A stretch of 64,000 bases of DNA from Pseudomonas cremoricolorata (GTDB lineage Bacteria > Pseudomonadota > Gammaproteobacteria > Pseudomonadales > Pseudomonadaceae), in assembly GCF_000759535.1 (NCBI RefSeq), contig NZ_CP009455.1, forward strand, positions 2,356,001 through 2,420,000. The letters are read 5' to 3'. This document shows, one piece after another, positions 9,476 to 19,732 of the stretch. The notes beneath the pieces were generated by a model. The model was given only the letters and a program-made list of their open reading frames with translations. It was not told where the DNA came from and made no database searches. The number at the start of each line of letters is the position of its first letter. Positions within the stretch are counted from its first letter, which is position 1. The translations under genes were made by a program, and so were the position numbers.

Positions 9476-11134
9476 TCAGGTTGGATTACAGCCTTGTGCC
9501 TTGGCCTGCGCCGCAGTCACGGCCGGGCGGTAGGGCTCCAGATTCCAGTCGGCTTTGTTCCGGTAGTTGTTCTGCAGACAGGCCAGCTGAATGCGCATGC
9601 TCCCGGGACCGCCTTCCTGCCATTCGCGGTCCGTTCCACGCAGGCGCTCCAGCTCTGCGTACAGCGCTTCATTGCTGGCACTGCGTCCGGCCTGGGTCGG
9701 CACCACGCGCAAGCCCCACACGGGCTGACCGCTGGCGCTGTCGGTGAACTGCGACCAGGCGGATGAGGCGATCAGCGGTGAGCTCGGCGCGATGAACGGG
9801 TTGCACCCGGCTCTGGCCGCTTCAGCCGGGCTGACGAGCGGGCGAAATGGTTCGAGATTCCACACCTTGTTGGCGGGGTAGTTGTCGATCAGGCAACTTA
9901 ACTGCTGACGCATGCTGCCGGGCTCGCGCTCGCTTTCCTGCCATTGCGCATCGCTGCCGCGCAGCGCACGCAGCTCGTCGTAGAGTGCCTGCGGGTTGCT
10001 GGCCTGGATCGCCTGACCCTGTGCGCTGGGCACTACGGTCAGGGTCCATTCCTGACGGCCAGTGCCAGGGTCGAGGCGCAATGCCCAGTCCGCCGACTGC
10101 ACATACTGCCGCGGCGCTGCCGGCTGGTCGCCGATCGCGATGACCTGATCCTCGGGGGCATAGCTGAAGCGCTGGCTGGCTGGCTTCTTGAAGTCCAGGC
10201 GCAGAATCGGCACCGCGTAACCCTGGGCATACAGCTTGCGCTGGAAATTACGTGCCGGCTCCAGGCCGACCACGGGGGTAGGGCGCTTCACATCGCCGCG
10301 GGTCGGTGCGACATAAGTGCTGTTGACGTCCCAGACGAACGCGTCGATGTAGGGCAGGCGCGCGCTGCCGTCGCCGTCCTCGCTGGCATTGCGCAGCATC
10401 ATCTCGTTGCTCAGCTCGCGGCGAGCGAAGTGGTCGTTGCGCACGTTGGGGTTCTGGTGGGTATCGATCATTGCGTCCCAGTCACTGGCCTGCTCGACGT
10501 TCCATGAGCATTGCGTCACCTGGATGCGGTTCATGTCGGTGCGCACGAAGCGGTAGTTCTGTCGCCATTGGTTGGCCGTGTCGATCCCGAGGCTGTCGCA
10601 ACTGCCCCAGGCCAGCGCCTGATTGCGGTTGGCCGGCACGGTGGCCGACTTGGCCTGATTGTCAGTGGGCAGCGGCTGGTTGTAGCCACCGCAGCCATGC
10701 CAGCGCCGCTCGGGACCGGTGAAGCCGTCGAACGAATAGATGCACATGAAGCCGGTTTCCATCACTGGGAGGCCCAGCGCGTGTGCGTCCCGGGGGGTGC
10801 GCAGTATGAATCCGGCCGGGCGCACCAGGCCGTTGATGCTAAGGTCGCGGCGTATCCAACTGTAGGACGTAGCGCCGGTTTTCTTGGCGAACTCGCTATA
10901 GTCCCAAGGGTTGAATGGCCCGTCATCGACCATGCGCAAGGTCACGCCGCTGCAATAGTAGTGGCCGCGCGGCGCGCCGGTGTCCGGTTCACGACAGGCA
11001 TTGTCGAGGGTGTTGTAGTTGCGGTTGATCCGCTCGACCGTGGCGTGGGGGTCGAGAGCGGGGATAAGCGGCTGGGCTGTGACGGCGGGCGACAACGCGG
11101 TCAGCAGCACGATGGCAGAGACGTGATTGCGCAT
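9476..11134 (-). CDS. Secreted halovibrin (HvnA)-like protein with two tandem C-terminal modules
   Basis: A 552-residue exported protein, distantly homologous to the gene it faces. Signal peptide residues 1 to about 20 (AIVLLTALSPAVTA). Shared N-terminal landmarks: YYCSGVTLR, SYSWIRRD, CIYSFDGFTGPERR with HGCG, and CDSLGIDTANQWRQNY with QCSWNV. It ends with two tandem copies (residues 344-446 and 457-552) of the module found once in the partner, each with W-L-V-P, SMRxQLxC, WNLEPxRP and a final GCNP. AGGAG sits 7 bases before the ATG. Likely a secreted NAD-active or toxin-like protein, by family resemblance only. The doubled module suggests a binding or stabilising domain. Confidence 0.72.
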   Translation of the reverse strand: MRNHVSAIVLLTALSPAVTAQPLIPALDPHATVERINRNYNTLDNACREPDTGAPRGHYYCSGVTLRMVDDGPFNPWDYSEFAKKTGATSYSWIRRDLSINGLVRPAGFILRTPRDAHALGLPVMETGFMCIYSFDGFTGPERRWHGCGGYNQPLPTDNQAKSATVPANRNQALAWGSCDSLGIDTANQWRQNYRFVRTDMNRIQVTQCSWNVEQASDWDAMIDTHQNPNVRNDHFARRELSNEMMLRNASEDGDGSARLPYIDAFVWDVNSTYVAPTRGDVKRPTPVVGLEPARNFQRKLYAQGYAVPILRLDFKKPASQRFSYAPEDQVIAIGDQPAAPRQYVQSADWALRLDPGTGRQEWTLTVVPSAQGQAIQASNPQALYDELRALRGSDAQWQESEREPGSMRQQLSCLIDNYPANKVWNLEPFRPLVSPAEAARAGCNPFIAPSSPLIASSAWSQFTDSASGQPVWGLRVVPTQAGRSASNEALYAELERLRGTDREWQEGGPGSMRIQLACLQNNYRNKADWNLEPYRPAVTAAQAKAQGCNPT

Positions 11135-11275
11135 GGTGAGGCTCCTGTAGGGGAACCATCACCATGCGAGTGCCCAGAACGAGCGTCTACTGGCAAAATT
11201 GGCAGGGAAAAAGCCCTTGTTGGCCCGGCAAGTGCTCTGTTCATGGCAGGTCTGGCGATCAGCTTCCAGAGCATG

Positions 11276-11308
11276 AAAAAACCCGCATCACTGGATGCGG
11301 GTTTTTTT
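11276..11308. terminator. Bidirectional intrinsic terminator after leuA
   Basis: A perfect 14-bp stem (11276-11289 pairing with 11294-11307) with a 4-base loop. It has a run of A on one side and seven T on the other, so it can end transcription on both strands. On the minus strand it lies 22 bases after the leuA stop. Confidence 0.9.
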
Positions 11309-11329
11309 GCTACCGGAGCCGCGCAGCGA

Positions 11330-13003
11330 TCAGGCTGCCTTGGCCTTCTGCTGGCTCAGCGAGCGGTTCAGCGCGCTGAACAGGGCCTTGAAGCTGGCGG
11401 TGGTGATGTTTTCGTCGATGCCAACACCGTGTACCGGGCGTTCACCGGCCACGCGCAGTTCGATGTACGCTGCCGCCTTGGCGTTGGTGCCGGCGCCGAT
11501 GGCGTGTTCGTTGTAGTCCATGATCTCGACGGCAACCGGCAGGCCGGCGACCAACGCTTCCAGGGCGCCATTGCCCTTGCCGCGCCAGTGCAGGGTGGTT
11601 TCACCTTCGCCGGCGACTTCCACTTCCACGGCGCTGTGGCCGTTTTCTTCCTGCAGGCGATGGCTGACCAGCGCGTACGGGCTGTTGGCTTGCAGGTATT
11701 CCTTATGCAACAGGCTGTAGATCTGCTGCGCGGTCATCTCCAGACCCAGGCGGTCGGTTTCACCCTGCACGACCTGGCTGAACTCGATCTGCATGCGCCG
11801 CGGCAGGCTGATGCCGTATTCCTGTTCGAGCAGGTAGGTGATGCCGCCCTTGCCCGACTGGCTGTTGACGCGAATCACCGCCTCGTAGCTGCGACCGATG
11901 TCGGCTGGGTCGATTGGCAGGTAAGGCACTTCCCACAGCTCGCCCTCTTGCTGCTTGCTCAGGCCCTTGCGGATGGCGTCCTGGTGCGAGCCGGAGAACG
12001 CGGTGTGCACCAGGTCGCCAACGTACGGATGGCGTGGGTGCACCGGCAACTGGTTGCATTCCTCGACCACCTTGCGCACGCCGTCGATGTCGGAGAAGTC
12101 CAGTTGCGGGTCGATGCCCTGGGTGTAGAGGTTGAGCGCCAGGGTCACCAGATCGACGTTGCCGGTGCGCTCGCCATTGCCGAACAGGCAGCCTTCAGCG
12201 CGGTCGGCGCCGGCCATCAGGCCCAGTTCGGTGGCGGCGATGCCGGTGCCGCGGTCGTTGTGGGTGTGCAGGCTGATGATCACGCTGTCGCGGCGATTGA
12301 TGTTGCGGCAGAACCACTCGATCTGGTCGGCGTAGACGTTCGGCGTGGCCACTTCGACGGTCGCCGGCAGGTTGAGGATGATCTTGTGCTCAGGGGTAGG
12401 GTTCCATACCTCGATCACCGCATCGCAGACTTCCTTGGCGAACTCCAGTTCGGTGGCGCTGAAGGTCTCGGGCGAGTACTGGAAGGTCCATTCGGTTTCC
12501 GGTTGCTGCGCGGCGTACTTGACGAACAGCTTGGCGGCGTCGACGGCGATCTTCTTAACGCCGTCCTTGTCGGTGTTGAAGACGATGCGGCGGAACGCCG
12601 GGCAAGTGGCGTTGTACAGGTGGACGATGGCTTTCTTCGCCCCACGCAAGGATTCGAAGGTGCGTGCGATGAGGTCTTCACGGCCCTGGGTGAGCACCTG
12701 GATGGTGGTGTCGTCAGGGATATGGCCGTCTTCGATCAGGCTGCGCACGAAGTCGAAGTCGGTCTGCGATGCGGCCGGGAACGAGGCTTCGATTTCCTTC
12801 ACGCCCACTTGTACCAGCGTCTTCCAGAAGCGCAGCTTCTTCTCGGCATCCATCGGCTCGATCAGCGACTGGTTGCCATCACGCAGGTCGGAACTGCACC
12901 AGATCGGCGCGGCGGTGATGGACTTGGACGGCCAGGTGCGATCGGGCAAATCGATGGTGGGGAAGGCGCGGTACTTCTTCGACGGGTCTTTGAGCATGGT
13001 CAT
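11330..13003 (-). CDS. leuA: 2-isopropylmalate synthase
   Basis: A 557-residue enzyme that condenses acetyl-CoA with 2-ketoisovalerate, the first committed step of leucine synthesis. The HMGL-like TIM barrel carries the metal site ([13 protein letters not shown] near residue 37) and SLHTHNDRG with the HTH metal ligands; the C-terminal regulatory domain is the allosteric leucine-binding region ([15 protein letters not shown]). The length is that of the long LeuA type found in Pseudomonas. Start set at ATG 13003 ([11 protein letters not shown]); a TTG 9 bases upstream is possible, but AAAGGA spacing and homologues favour the ATG. A leucine-rich leader ORF precedes it. Confidence 0.95.
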   Translation of the reverse strand: MTMLKDPSKKYRAFPTIDLPDRTWPSKSITAAPIWCSSDLRDGNQSLIEPMDAEKKLRFWKTLVQVGVKEIEASFPAASQTDFDFVRSLIEDGHIPDDTTIQVLTQGREDLIARTFESLRGAKKAIVHLYNATCPAFRRIVFNTDKDGVKKIAVDAAKLFVKYAAQQPETEWTFQYSPETFSATELEFAKEVCDAVIEVWNPTPEHKIILNLPATVEVATPNVYADQIEWFCRNINRRDSVIISLHTHNDRGTGIAATELGLMAGADRAEGCLFGNGERTGNVDLVTLALNLYTQGIDPQLDFSDIDGVRKVVEECNQLPVHPRHPYVGDLVHTAFSGSHQDAIRKGLSKQQEGELWEVPYLPIDPADIGRSYEAVIRVNSQSGKGGITYLLEQEYGISLPRRMQIEFSQVVQGETDRLGLEMTAQQIYSLLHKEYLQANSPYALVSHRLQEENGHSAVEVEVAGEGETTLHWRGKGNGALEALVAGLPVAVEIMDYNEHAIGAGTNAKAAAYIELRVAGERPVHGVGIDENITTASFKALFSALNRSLSQQKAKAA

Positions 13004-13079
13004 TTGGAGCAATCCTTTAATGTGCGGCCTGATCGGGCCTGCCGGGCAGAAACGAGGTAAGCGGGCGGGGCGACGCGAA

Positions 13080-13157
13080 TTACCTGGATAGTCGTGCGCT
13101 GACCAGGCAAAGGCTGCGGTGCTGACGAAGCAGAAGGTGGGTGTGGGCGGTATTCAT
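13080..13157 (-). CDS. Putative leucine-rich leader peptide upstream of leuA
   Basis: A 25-codon open frame runs from ATG 13157 to TAA 13080, ending 76 bases before the leuA ATG. It encodes six leucines, three of them consecutive ([10 protein letters not shown] near the middle). Such a position and composition suits a leader peptide that senses leucyl-tRNA by ribosome stalling. The ribosome site is weak, and I could not define a clear terminator/antiterminator pair: only a short GGCC-based hairpin is visible between the leader and leuA. The ORF is read directly; the attenuation role is inferred. Confidence 0.55.
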   Translation of the reverse strand: MNTAHTHLLLRQHRSLCLVSARLSR

Positions 13158-13312
13158 GGCGTCAACCGTAACCAGCGCTGCGGGGGTTGGCAAGCGCTGC
13201 GAAAAAATTGAGAGAAATGCTTAAAAAGTTTCTTTTTACGCTTTCAGCTAGCGCAAAATTGGCGATATTTCATTTTTGCTTGCTGAATAATTTTCACAAG
13301 CGCAAGGCACCA

Positions 13313-13375
13313 CCGGTAGGAGCGGCTTCAGCCGCGAAGGCCTGCAAAGCAGGCCCGCTACCGCCTGCGGCCCTG
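13313..13375. repeat. REP-like Pseudomonas intergenic element
   Basis: The segment contains the GTAGGAGCGGCTTCAGCCGC pattern typical of P. putida-group REP elements. It has a 6-bp stem at 13322-13327/13330-13335, a second 7-bp stem at 13339-13345/13349-13355 and outer arms GGTAGGAGCGG/CCCGCTACC that could close a cruciform. It lies in the gap between leuA and the M23 peptidase gene and may double as a terminator for the upstream part of the leuA region. Bases 13158-13312 are A+T-rich and presumably hold the leuA promoter. Confidence 0.75.
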
Positions 13376-13380
13376 AACGC

Positions 13381-14208
13381 TCAAGGCTGAAACGCCCCAA
13401 TGAAGATCGCCGGATCGACCCGCGCATCGTTCAGGCTGACGTTCCAGTGCATGTGCGGGCCTGTCGCCCGCCCAGTGGAACCCACGCGACCGACGACCTC
13501 ACCCCGGCGCAGCGTCTGGCCGTTTTGCACGTCAATCTTCGACAGGTGGCAGAACATGCTGATGAAGCCCTGGCCGTGATCGACGAACACCGTGCGACCA
13601 TTGAAGAAGTAGTCGCCGATCAGAATCACCTTGCCGTTGGCCGGGGTCTTGATCGGTGTTCCGGCCGGTACGGCGAAGTCCAGGCCGGCGTGGGGGTTGC
13701 GCTCTTCGCCATTGAAGAAGCGGCGCACGCCGAACTTGCTCGACAGCGGGCCGTTGACCGGTTTGTCGAGTATCAGGTTGCTCGGCAGGGTCGGGCTGAA
13801 GCTGCGGTAGGCCTTGATCTGCTCGGCCAGTTCGCGGTCGATGCGCTTGAGGTCGGCCGGGTTCGGATTGACCTGGCGCTGGTTCTTCAGGGTGATGCGC
13901 TGTTCGGGGTACTTCTTGCTGCCCACGCTGAAGGACAGCTGGCGCGTGCCTTGGGTGAGGGTCGCGGTGCCCGGTTTCTGCGTCAGCGGAATGCCGACGA
14001 TGGCCAGCCAGTTGTCCTGCTCCTTGACCACCAGCACCGGCTTGCCGTCGAAGCGGGCGCTGGGGGCGTTGGCGCCAGGGCCGAGGTCGACCACCGCCAC
14101 GCCGCCGGGCACGGGCTTGTTCAGCGCGCGGGTGATGTAGCTGGCCTGGGCCAGCGGTGCCAGCAGAATCAGGCAAAGGGCGAACAGCGGGGCGAGCGAG
14201 CGGGGCAT
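13381..14208 (-). CDS. M23-family peptidoglycan endopeptidase (LytM domain), exported
   Basis: A 275-residue exported protein. Signal peptide residues 1-22 (FALCLILLAPLAQA). The last 130 residues form a LytM/M23 zinc metallopeptidase domain with NPHAGLDFAVPAGTPI (first His and Asp ligands) and GPHMHWNVSLNDARVDP (HxH). The N-terminal domain resembles the beta-rich region common in such proteins. All metal ligands are present, so it is probably an active cell-wall hydrolase rather than an EnvC/NlpD-type activator. Its start is 3 bases after the xseA stop, so it is co-transcribed with xseA. Confidence 0.9.
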   Translation of the reverse strand: MPRSLAPLFALCLILLAPLAQASYITRALNKPVPGGVAVVDLGPGANAPSARFDGKPVLVVKEQDNWLAIVGIPLTQKPGTATLTQGTRQLSFSVGSKKYPEQRITLKNQRQVNPNPADLKRIDRELAEQIKAYRSFSPTLPSNLILDKPVNGPLSSKFGVRRFFNGEERNPHAGLDFAVPAGTPIKTPANGKVILIGDYFFNGRTVFVDHGQGFISMFCHLSKIDVQNGQTLRRGEVVGRVGSTGRATGPHMHWNVSLNDARVDPAIFIGAFQP

Positions 14209-14211
14209 GTG

Positions 14212-15591
14212 TCAGTCCAGTAAAGAGAGGGTGACCGGGGTCTGGAAGTTGTCTTCGACGCGCACTTTCAGCTCGCCTTCGCCCAGGCGCGCGGTCAGCG
14301 CCTGGCCGTTGCGGGTCTGCGCGGCGCTGCGCACGGCGTGGCCGTGTTCATCGAGCAGAATGCTGTAGCCGCGGCCCAGGGTTGCCAGCGGGCTGACCAC
14401 CTGCAAGGTCTGCAACTGCGCCTGGAAGCGCTGGCGGCGGTCCTTGAGCAGCTCGCGCATGGCCCGTGGCAGGCGTTCTGCCAGGGTGTCGAGGCGCTGG
14501 CTGAGCAGCGTCAGCGCGCGCCCTGGATGCTGCGCCGCCAAGCGCATGTCCAGGCGGCTCAGGCGCTCATGGCGGCGCTGCAGGTCTTGCGCGAAGGCGC
14601 GGCGCAGGCGCATGTCGAGGTCATCGAGACGCTGCGCCTGCTGGCGCAGGCGTTCGCCGGGATGGCGCAGGCGGCGGGTCAGGCCCTCGACGCGCAGGTG
14701 CTCGTGGGCCAGGCGGTTGCGCATGCGCAGCACCAGGCGCCGCTGCAAGGTTTCCAGGCGCTGGCGCAGGCCGCTGCTGTCGGGCGCCAGCAGCTCGGCG
14801 GCGGCTGAAGGGGTAGGGGCGCGCACGTCGGCGACGAAGTCGCTGATCGACACGTCGGTTTCATGCCCCACTGCGCTGACGATGGGCGTGACGCAGGCGG
14901 CCACGGCGCGCGCCACGGCCTCTTCGTTGAAGCACCAGAGGTCTTCCAGCGAGCCGCCACCGCGGGCCAGGATCAGCGCATCGAAGCCCTGGCGGTCGGC
15001 CAGTTGCAGGGCGCGAACGATCTGCGCCACTGCCTCGCGGCCCTGCACGGCGGTGGGGATCAGGTTCAGCTCGACCTGTGGCGCGCGCCGGCCGAACACG
15101 CTGATGATGTCGCGAATCACCGCGCCGGTCGGCGAACTGATGATGCCGATACGCTGCGGATGGGCGGGCAACGGACGCTTGCGCTCGGTGCTGAACAGGC
15201 CTTCGGCGCTGAGCTTTTCCTTCAGCGCCTCGAAGGCCAGGCGCAGCGCGCCGTCACCGGCCGGCTCCAAGGCGTCGACGATCAGTTGATAGTCGCCACG
15301 CCCCTCGAACAGCGACACCCGCCCGCGCACCCGCACTGCCAGACCATCGCGCAGGGCCTGGCGCACGCGCGCGGCGTTCTGCCGGAACAGCGCGCAGCGA
15401 ATCTGCGCGCCGCTGTCCTTGAGGGTGAAATACAGGTGGCCGGACGCCGGGCGGGCGAGGTTGGACAGCTCGCCTTCCACCCAGACACTGCGGAACACAT
15501 CTTCCAGCAGCACCCGGGCGCGGCCGTTGAGCTGGCTGACGGTGAGGACTTCGCGGTCCAGACCGAGGCGGTCGAAGGGGTCTTTGATCAT
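14212..15591 (-). CDS. xseA: Exodeoxyribonuclease VII large subunit
   Basis: A 459-residue subunit of the cytoplasmic nuclease that degrades single-stranded DNA to short oligonucleotides, working with many XseB subunits. It has an N-terminal OB fold (SVWVEGELSNLARPASGHLYFTLKD), the central catalytic core (GIISSPTGAVIRDI; ILARGGGSLEDLW; SAVGHETDVSISDFVADVRAPTPSAAA) and a long coiled-coil before the C-terminal RGYSILLD segment. The frame opens at ATG 15603, overlapping the LysR stop; I use ATG 15591 because homologues begin MIKDPF. No xseB lies nearby. Confidence 0.94.
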   Translation of the reverse strand: MIKDPFDRLGLDREVLTVSQLNGRARVLLEDVFRSVWVEGELSNLARPASGHLYFTLKDSGAQIRCALFRQNAARVRQALRDGLAVRVRGRVSLFEGRGDYQLIVDALEPAGDGALRLAFEALKEKLSAEGLFSTERKRPLPAHPQRIGIISSPTGAVIRDIISVFGRRAPQVELNLIPTAVQGREAVAQIVRALQLADRQGFDALILARGGGSLEDLWCFNEEAVARAVAACVTPIVSAVGHETDVSISDFVADVRAPTPSAAAELLAPDSSGLRQRLETLQRRLVLRMRNRLAHEHLRVEGLTRRLRHPGERLRQQAQRLDDLDMRLRRAFAQDLQRRHERLSRLDMRLAAQHPGRALTLLSQRLDTLAERLPRAMRELLKDRRQRFQAQLQTLQVVSPLATLGRGYSILLDEHGHAVRSAAQTRNGQALTARLGEGELKVRVEDNFQTPVTLSLLD

Positions 15592-15599
15592 GGGCGGCA

Positions 15600-16541
15600 T
15601 CATGGCAGTTGCGTGCCGTGGCCTTCAAGCGGCTCAGGGCAATCATCGCTCGTGCTGAAGGCCTTCCCGGCCAGCGCCTGCAGCAATTGCTGCAGCATCG
15701 GTTCGGGCTGCCGGCGGCAGGCCAGCGCCACTGTGCTGTGGCAAGGCTCACGCAGCGCTACGAAGCGCACCGAGGGCGCCGCGATGTCGGCCATGCACGC
15801 CGGCAGCAGGGCCACGCCGAAGCCGGCCTGGATCAGTTGCAGTTGGGTGGTCTTGCGCGATACCACCTGCGCTGCCTGGGGGAAGAAACCGGCCTCCATG
15901 CACAGCCCGGCGGCCAGGTAGCTGAGGCCACCGCGCTGGCGGTGGGGAATGGAGACGAAACGCTCGTCGCGCAGATCCTCGAGGCTGACCGCGTCGGCCC
16001 TGGCCAGTGGATGACTGTCCGCCACGGCGAGCAGCAGCGGTTCGTTGAACAACGGCAGCAGTTGCACGTCCTGATGCTGGCGCAATACCGGCAAGCGCAG
16101 CAGGCCGAGATCCAGCCGCCCCTCGGCGATATCGCTCAGTTGTGCTTCGGAGGACTGCTGGGCGATGTCCAGGCTGATGCCAAGGTTGTCGCGCACGTAG
16201 CGGCCAAGCCGCTGCAGCAGCGTGCCGGTCAGCGGTACGGTGCTGGAGTGGCTGATGCGCAGGCTGCCACGCAAGCCCTGGCCGACCTGCTGCGCGAGTT
16301 GCTCGGCCTTGTGCAGGTCGGCCAGCAGCGGCCGAGCGCGTTCGAGAAAGGCGAGGCCGGCGGGCGTCAGCCGTGGCTGGCGCGCCGTGCGCTCGAACAG
16401 CGCCGTGCCCAGGTGCTGCTCGAGGTCGCGAATCTGCCGGCTCAGGGCGGATTGGGCGATGTACAACCGCTCGGCCGCAGCGGTGAATCCGCCGCAATCG
16501 GCGATCTCAACGAAATAGCGCAGTTGGCGAATGGATGTCAT
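15600..16541 (-). CDS. LysR-family transcriptional regulator
   Basis: A 313-residue regulator with an N-terminal winged helix (RYFVEIADCGGFTAAAERLYIAQSALSRQIRDLEQ) and a periplasmic-binding-like effector domain. It is divergent from a TauE/SafE permease gene 97 bases away, the usual geometry for a LysR protein controlling its neighbour. Its stop overlaps the first possible xseA start (ATGA), so xseA may be read through from it. The effector is not evident; a sulfonate or organic acid would suit the permease family. Confidence 0.88.
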   Translation of the reverse strand: MTSIRQLRYFVEIADCGGFTAAAERLYIAQSALSRQIRDLEQHLGTALFERTARQPRLTPAGLAFLERARPLLADLHKAEQLAQQVGQGLRGSLRISHSSTVPLTGTLLQRLGRYVRDNLGISLDIAQQSSEAQLSDIAEGRLDLGLLRLPVLRQHQDVQLLPLFNEPLLLAVADSHPLARADAVSLEDLRDERFVSIPHRQRGGLSYLAAGLCMEAGFFPQAAQVVSRKTTQLQLIQAGFGVALLPACMADIAAPSVRFVALREPCHSTVALACRRQPEPMLQQLLQALAGKAFSTSDDCPEPLEGHGTQLP

Positions 16542-16638
16542 GTCATGCCGTATCCAGATGGGTGCGTGATCAATTGCATATTAGTCGGCATGGCTCGGCA
16601 CTGGCTACGCTACAGCCGTTCCCTGCGGAGCCCTTTGC

Positions 16639-17394
16639 ATGATTGCCTTATCCACGTTTTCCCTGCTCGACTGGCTGCCCATCGCGCTCGCCGTTGGCGC
16701 GGCCTATATCGTCTTCGGCATTGCAGGCTTCGGCACCGCGCTGGTGGCCGGGCCGGTGCTGATTCATTTCATGCCGCTGTCGCGGGTCATTCCGCTGCTG
16801 GTGGTGCTGGATTTCGTCGCCGCGCTGGGCAACCTGCTGCCCTCGCGGCGCGATGTAGTGCGCGCCGAGCTGCTGCGTCTGCTGCCGTTCATGGCGCTGG
16901 GTTGCACGCTGGGGGTGGTGTTTTTGCTGCAACTGAAATCCGAGCTGTTGCTGCTGTTGATGGGCGTGTTCGTGACCGCCTACGGCATTTATGGCCTGGC
17001 GGTCAAGGCGCGGCCCACGCGCTTGTCAGGGCTGTGGGCAGCGCCGATGGGCACGATCGGCGGACTGTTCGGGGCGATGTTCGGCAGCGGCGGCTTTCTC
17101 TATGCGATGTACTTGAGTGCGCGCCTTGAGGTCAAAGAGCAGGTCCGCGCGACGCAAAGCGCGTTGATCAGTTGCAGCACCGTGGTGCGCCTGGCGCTTT
17201 TCCTGGTGGCCGGGGTATACGCCGACCTCAGTCTGCTGCTGCTGGCGGTATGCCTGTTGCCGGTGATGTTAGCGGGGCTGTGGCTGGGGCGCCGGCTGAC
17301 TCGCAGGCTGTCCCGCGAGGCCTTCGTGCAGGTGATCACCTGGCTGGTGCTGTGTAGCGGTATCGCGCTGATCGTGCGCTACCTCAGCGCCTGA
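16639..17394 (+). CDS. TauE/SafE-family membrane transporter
   Basis: A 251-residue inner-membrane protein with 7-8 hydrophobic segments and the family's FGIAGFGTALVAGP motif near residue 27 and the repeat-related GTIGGLFGAMFGSGGF near 136. TauE/SafE proteins export sulfite, sulfoacetate or other small anions, or import them in some cases. It is divergent from a LysR gene that probably regulates it. Substrate unknown. Start at ATG 16639, giving a short polar N-terminus before the first membrane helix. Confidence 0.87.
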   Translation: MIALSTFSLLDWLPIALAVGAAYIVFGIAGFGTALVAGPVLIHFMPLSRVIPLLVVLDFVAALGNLLPSRRDVVRAELLRLLPFMALGCTLGVVFLLQLKSELLLLLMGVFVTAYGIYGLAVKARPTRLSGLWAAPMGTIGGLFGAMFGSGGFLYAMYLSARLEVKEQVRATQSALISCSTVVRLALFLVAGVYADLSLLLLAVCLLPVMLAGLWLGRRLTRRLSREAFVQVITWLVLCSGIALIVRYLSA

Positions 17395-17442
17395 GCAGGC
17401 TGTAGACTTGCCGTCTCATCGTAGTTCGCAGGCCCGCCGTAC

Positions 17443-17994
17443 ATGAATCACCAGCGCATTCTCGTCCCCCGACAATCTACGGTGCTCGCCCACGAAGCGC
17501 GGTCGCGGGCCATCGTCCGCTGGCTAGTGCGCGAGAAGGTCATCGACCAAACCCTGAGCACCTGTGGCAGCACCGGCAACCGTATGGGCCATGCCCTGGC
17601 GCCTGGCGCGCGCAAGATCGCCCTGCATCCTGAGCGCCTGCCGTTCGAGCAACAGGCCAACGGTCTGGAAGTGGTGCTCAAGCGCTGCATCTATACGCCC
17701 ACCGAGGGTTTTCTCGAAGAGGCCGGTTGCCCGGAGTGCCGGCGAGAAGTCGGCGAGCCGCTGTTCGACAGCCTGGAAGAATGGATGCCGGGGCTGACCG
17801 ACAACTTCATGTGCCCACTGTGCGGGCATGAAGACGACATCAACGGCTTTCTGTTCCTGCAACCCTGCGCGTTCTCCAATCTGGGCTTCATCTTCAACAA
17901 CTGGGGCGAGGCCGGTTTTACCCCGGCGTTTCTCGAGCAGTTCGCCGACTGGCTGGACCAGCCGCTGGCAGTGGTGCAGGTGACCCGCGACTGA
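17443..17994 (+). CDS. Conserved hypothetical protein with paired CxxC motifs
   Basis: A 183-residue soluble protein of unknown role. Two Cys pairs, CPEC near residue 98 and CPLC near residue 122, suggest one structural zinc site. There is no signal peptide or membrane segment. Homologues in pseudomonads are, as I recall, sometimes labelled sugar ABC transporter ATPase, but no Walker A, signature or Walker B motif is present, so that name would be wrong. It sits alone between the TauE gene and guaB. No clear ribosome site supports the ATG, but the reading frame and composition are convincing. Confidence 0.78.
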   Translation: MNHQRILVPRQSTVLAHEARSRAIVRWLVREKVIDQTLSTCGSTGNRMGHALAPGARKIALHPERLPFEQQANGLEVVLKRCIYTPTEGFLEEAGCPECRREVGEPLFDSLEEWMPGLTDNFMCPLCGHEDDINGFLFLQPCAFSNLGFIFNNWGEAGFTPAFLEQFADWLDQPLAVVQVTRD

Positions 17995-18033
17995 AGCTGC
18001 GTGCGTGCTGTTGGCGGGGTTTGCCGCTGGTAA

Positions 18034-19587
<1,554 letters not shown>

Positions 19588-19595
19588 GGGCTTCG

Positions 19596-19648
19596 AGCGG
19601 CAGGTGACGAGCTGCAAGCGTTACGCTTGGGCTCGCTCACCTGCCGCT
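19596..19648. repeat. Long imperfect hairpin between guaB and guaA
   Basis: Two arms of about 24 bases (19596-19619 and 19624-19648) pair almost perfectly, starting with the 12-base arm AGCGGCAGGTGA. A further AGCTTGCAGCTTCAAGCT-type stretch follows at 19686-19715. Both look like dispersed Pseudomonas intergenic repeats. The hairpin lies 9 bases after the guaB stop and could adjust the guaB:guaA transcript ratio. Confidence 0.75.
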
Positions 19649-19732
19649 TTCAACTTCAAACCTGTCGTTCGCGTCCCCCGATCAACTTGCAGCTTGCAGC
19701 TTCAAGCTAGCAGCTGAATCAGAGATTCCCCG

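Noticed and set aside
10511..13060. An 849-codon open frame on the plus strand across leuA and the second halovibrin-like gene
   Set aside because: It is antisense to two well-supported genes, its translation is low in complexity with no domain, and long antisense frames are common in high-GC DNA.
16544..16592. CATGCCG and CGGCATG arms 35 bases apart between the LysR and TauE genes
   Set aside because: The arms are too far apart and the site does not fit a LysR T-N11-A box better than chance, so I do not call an operator.
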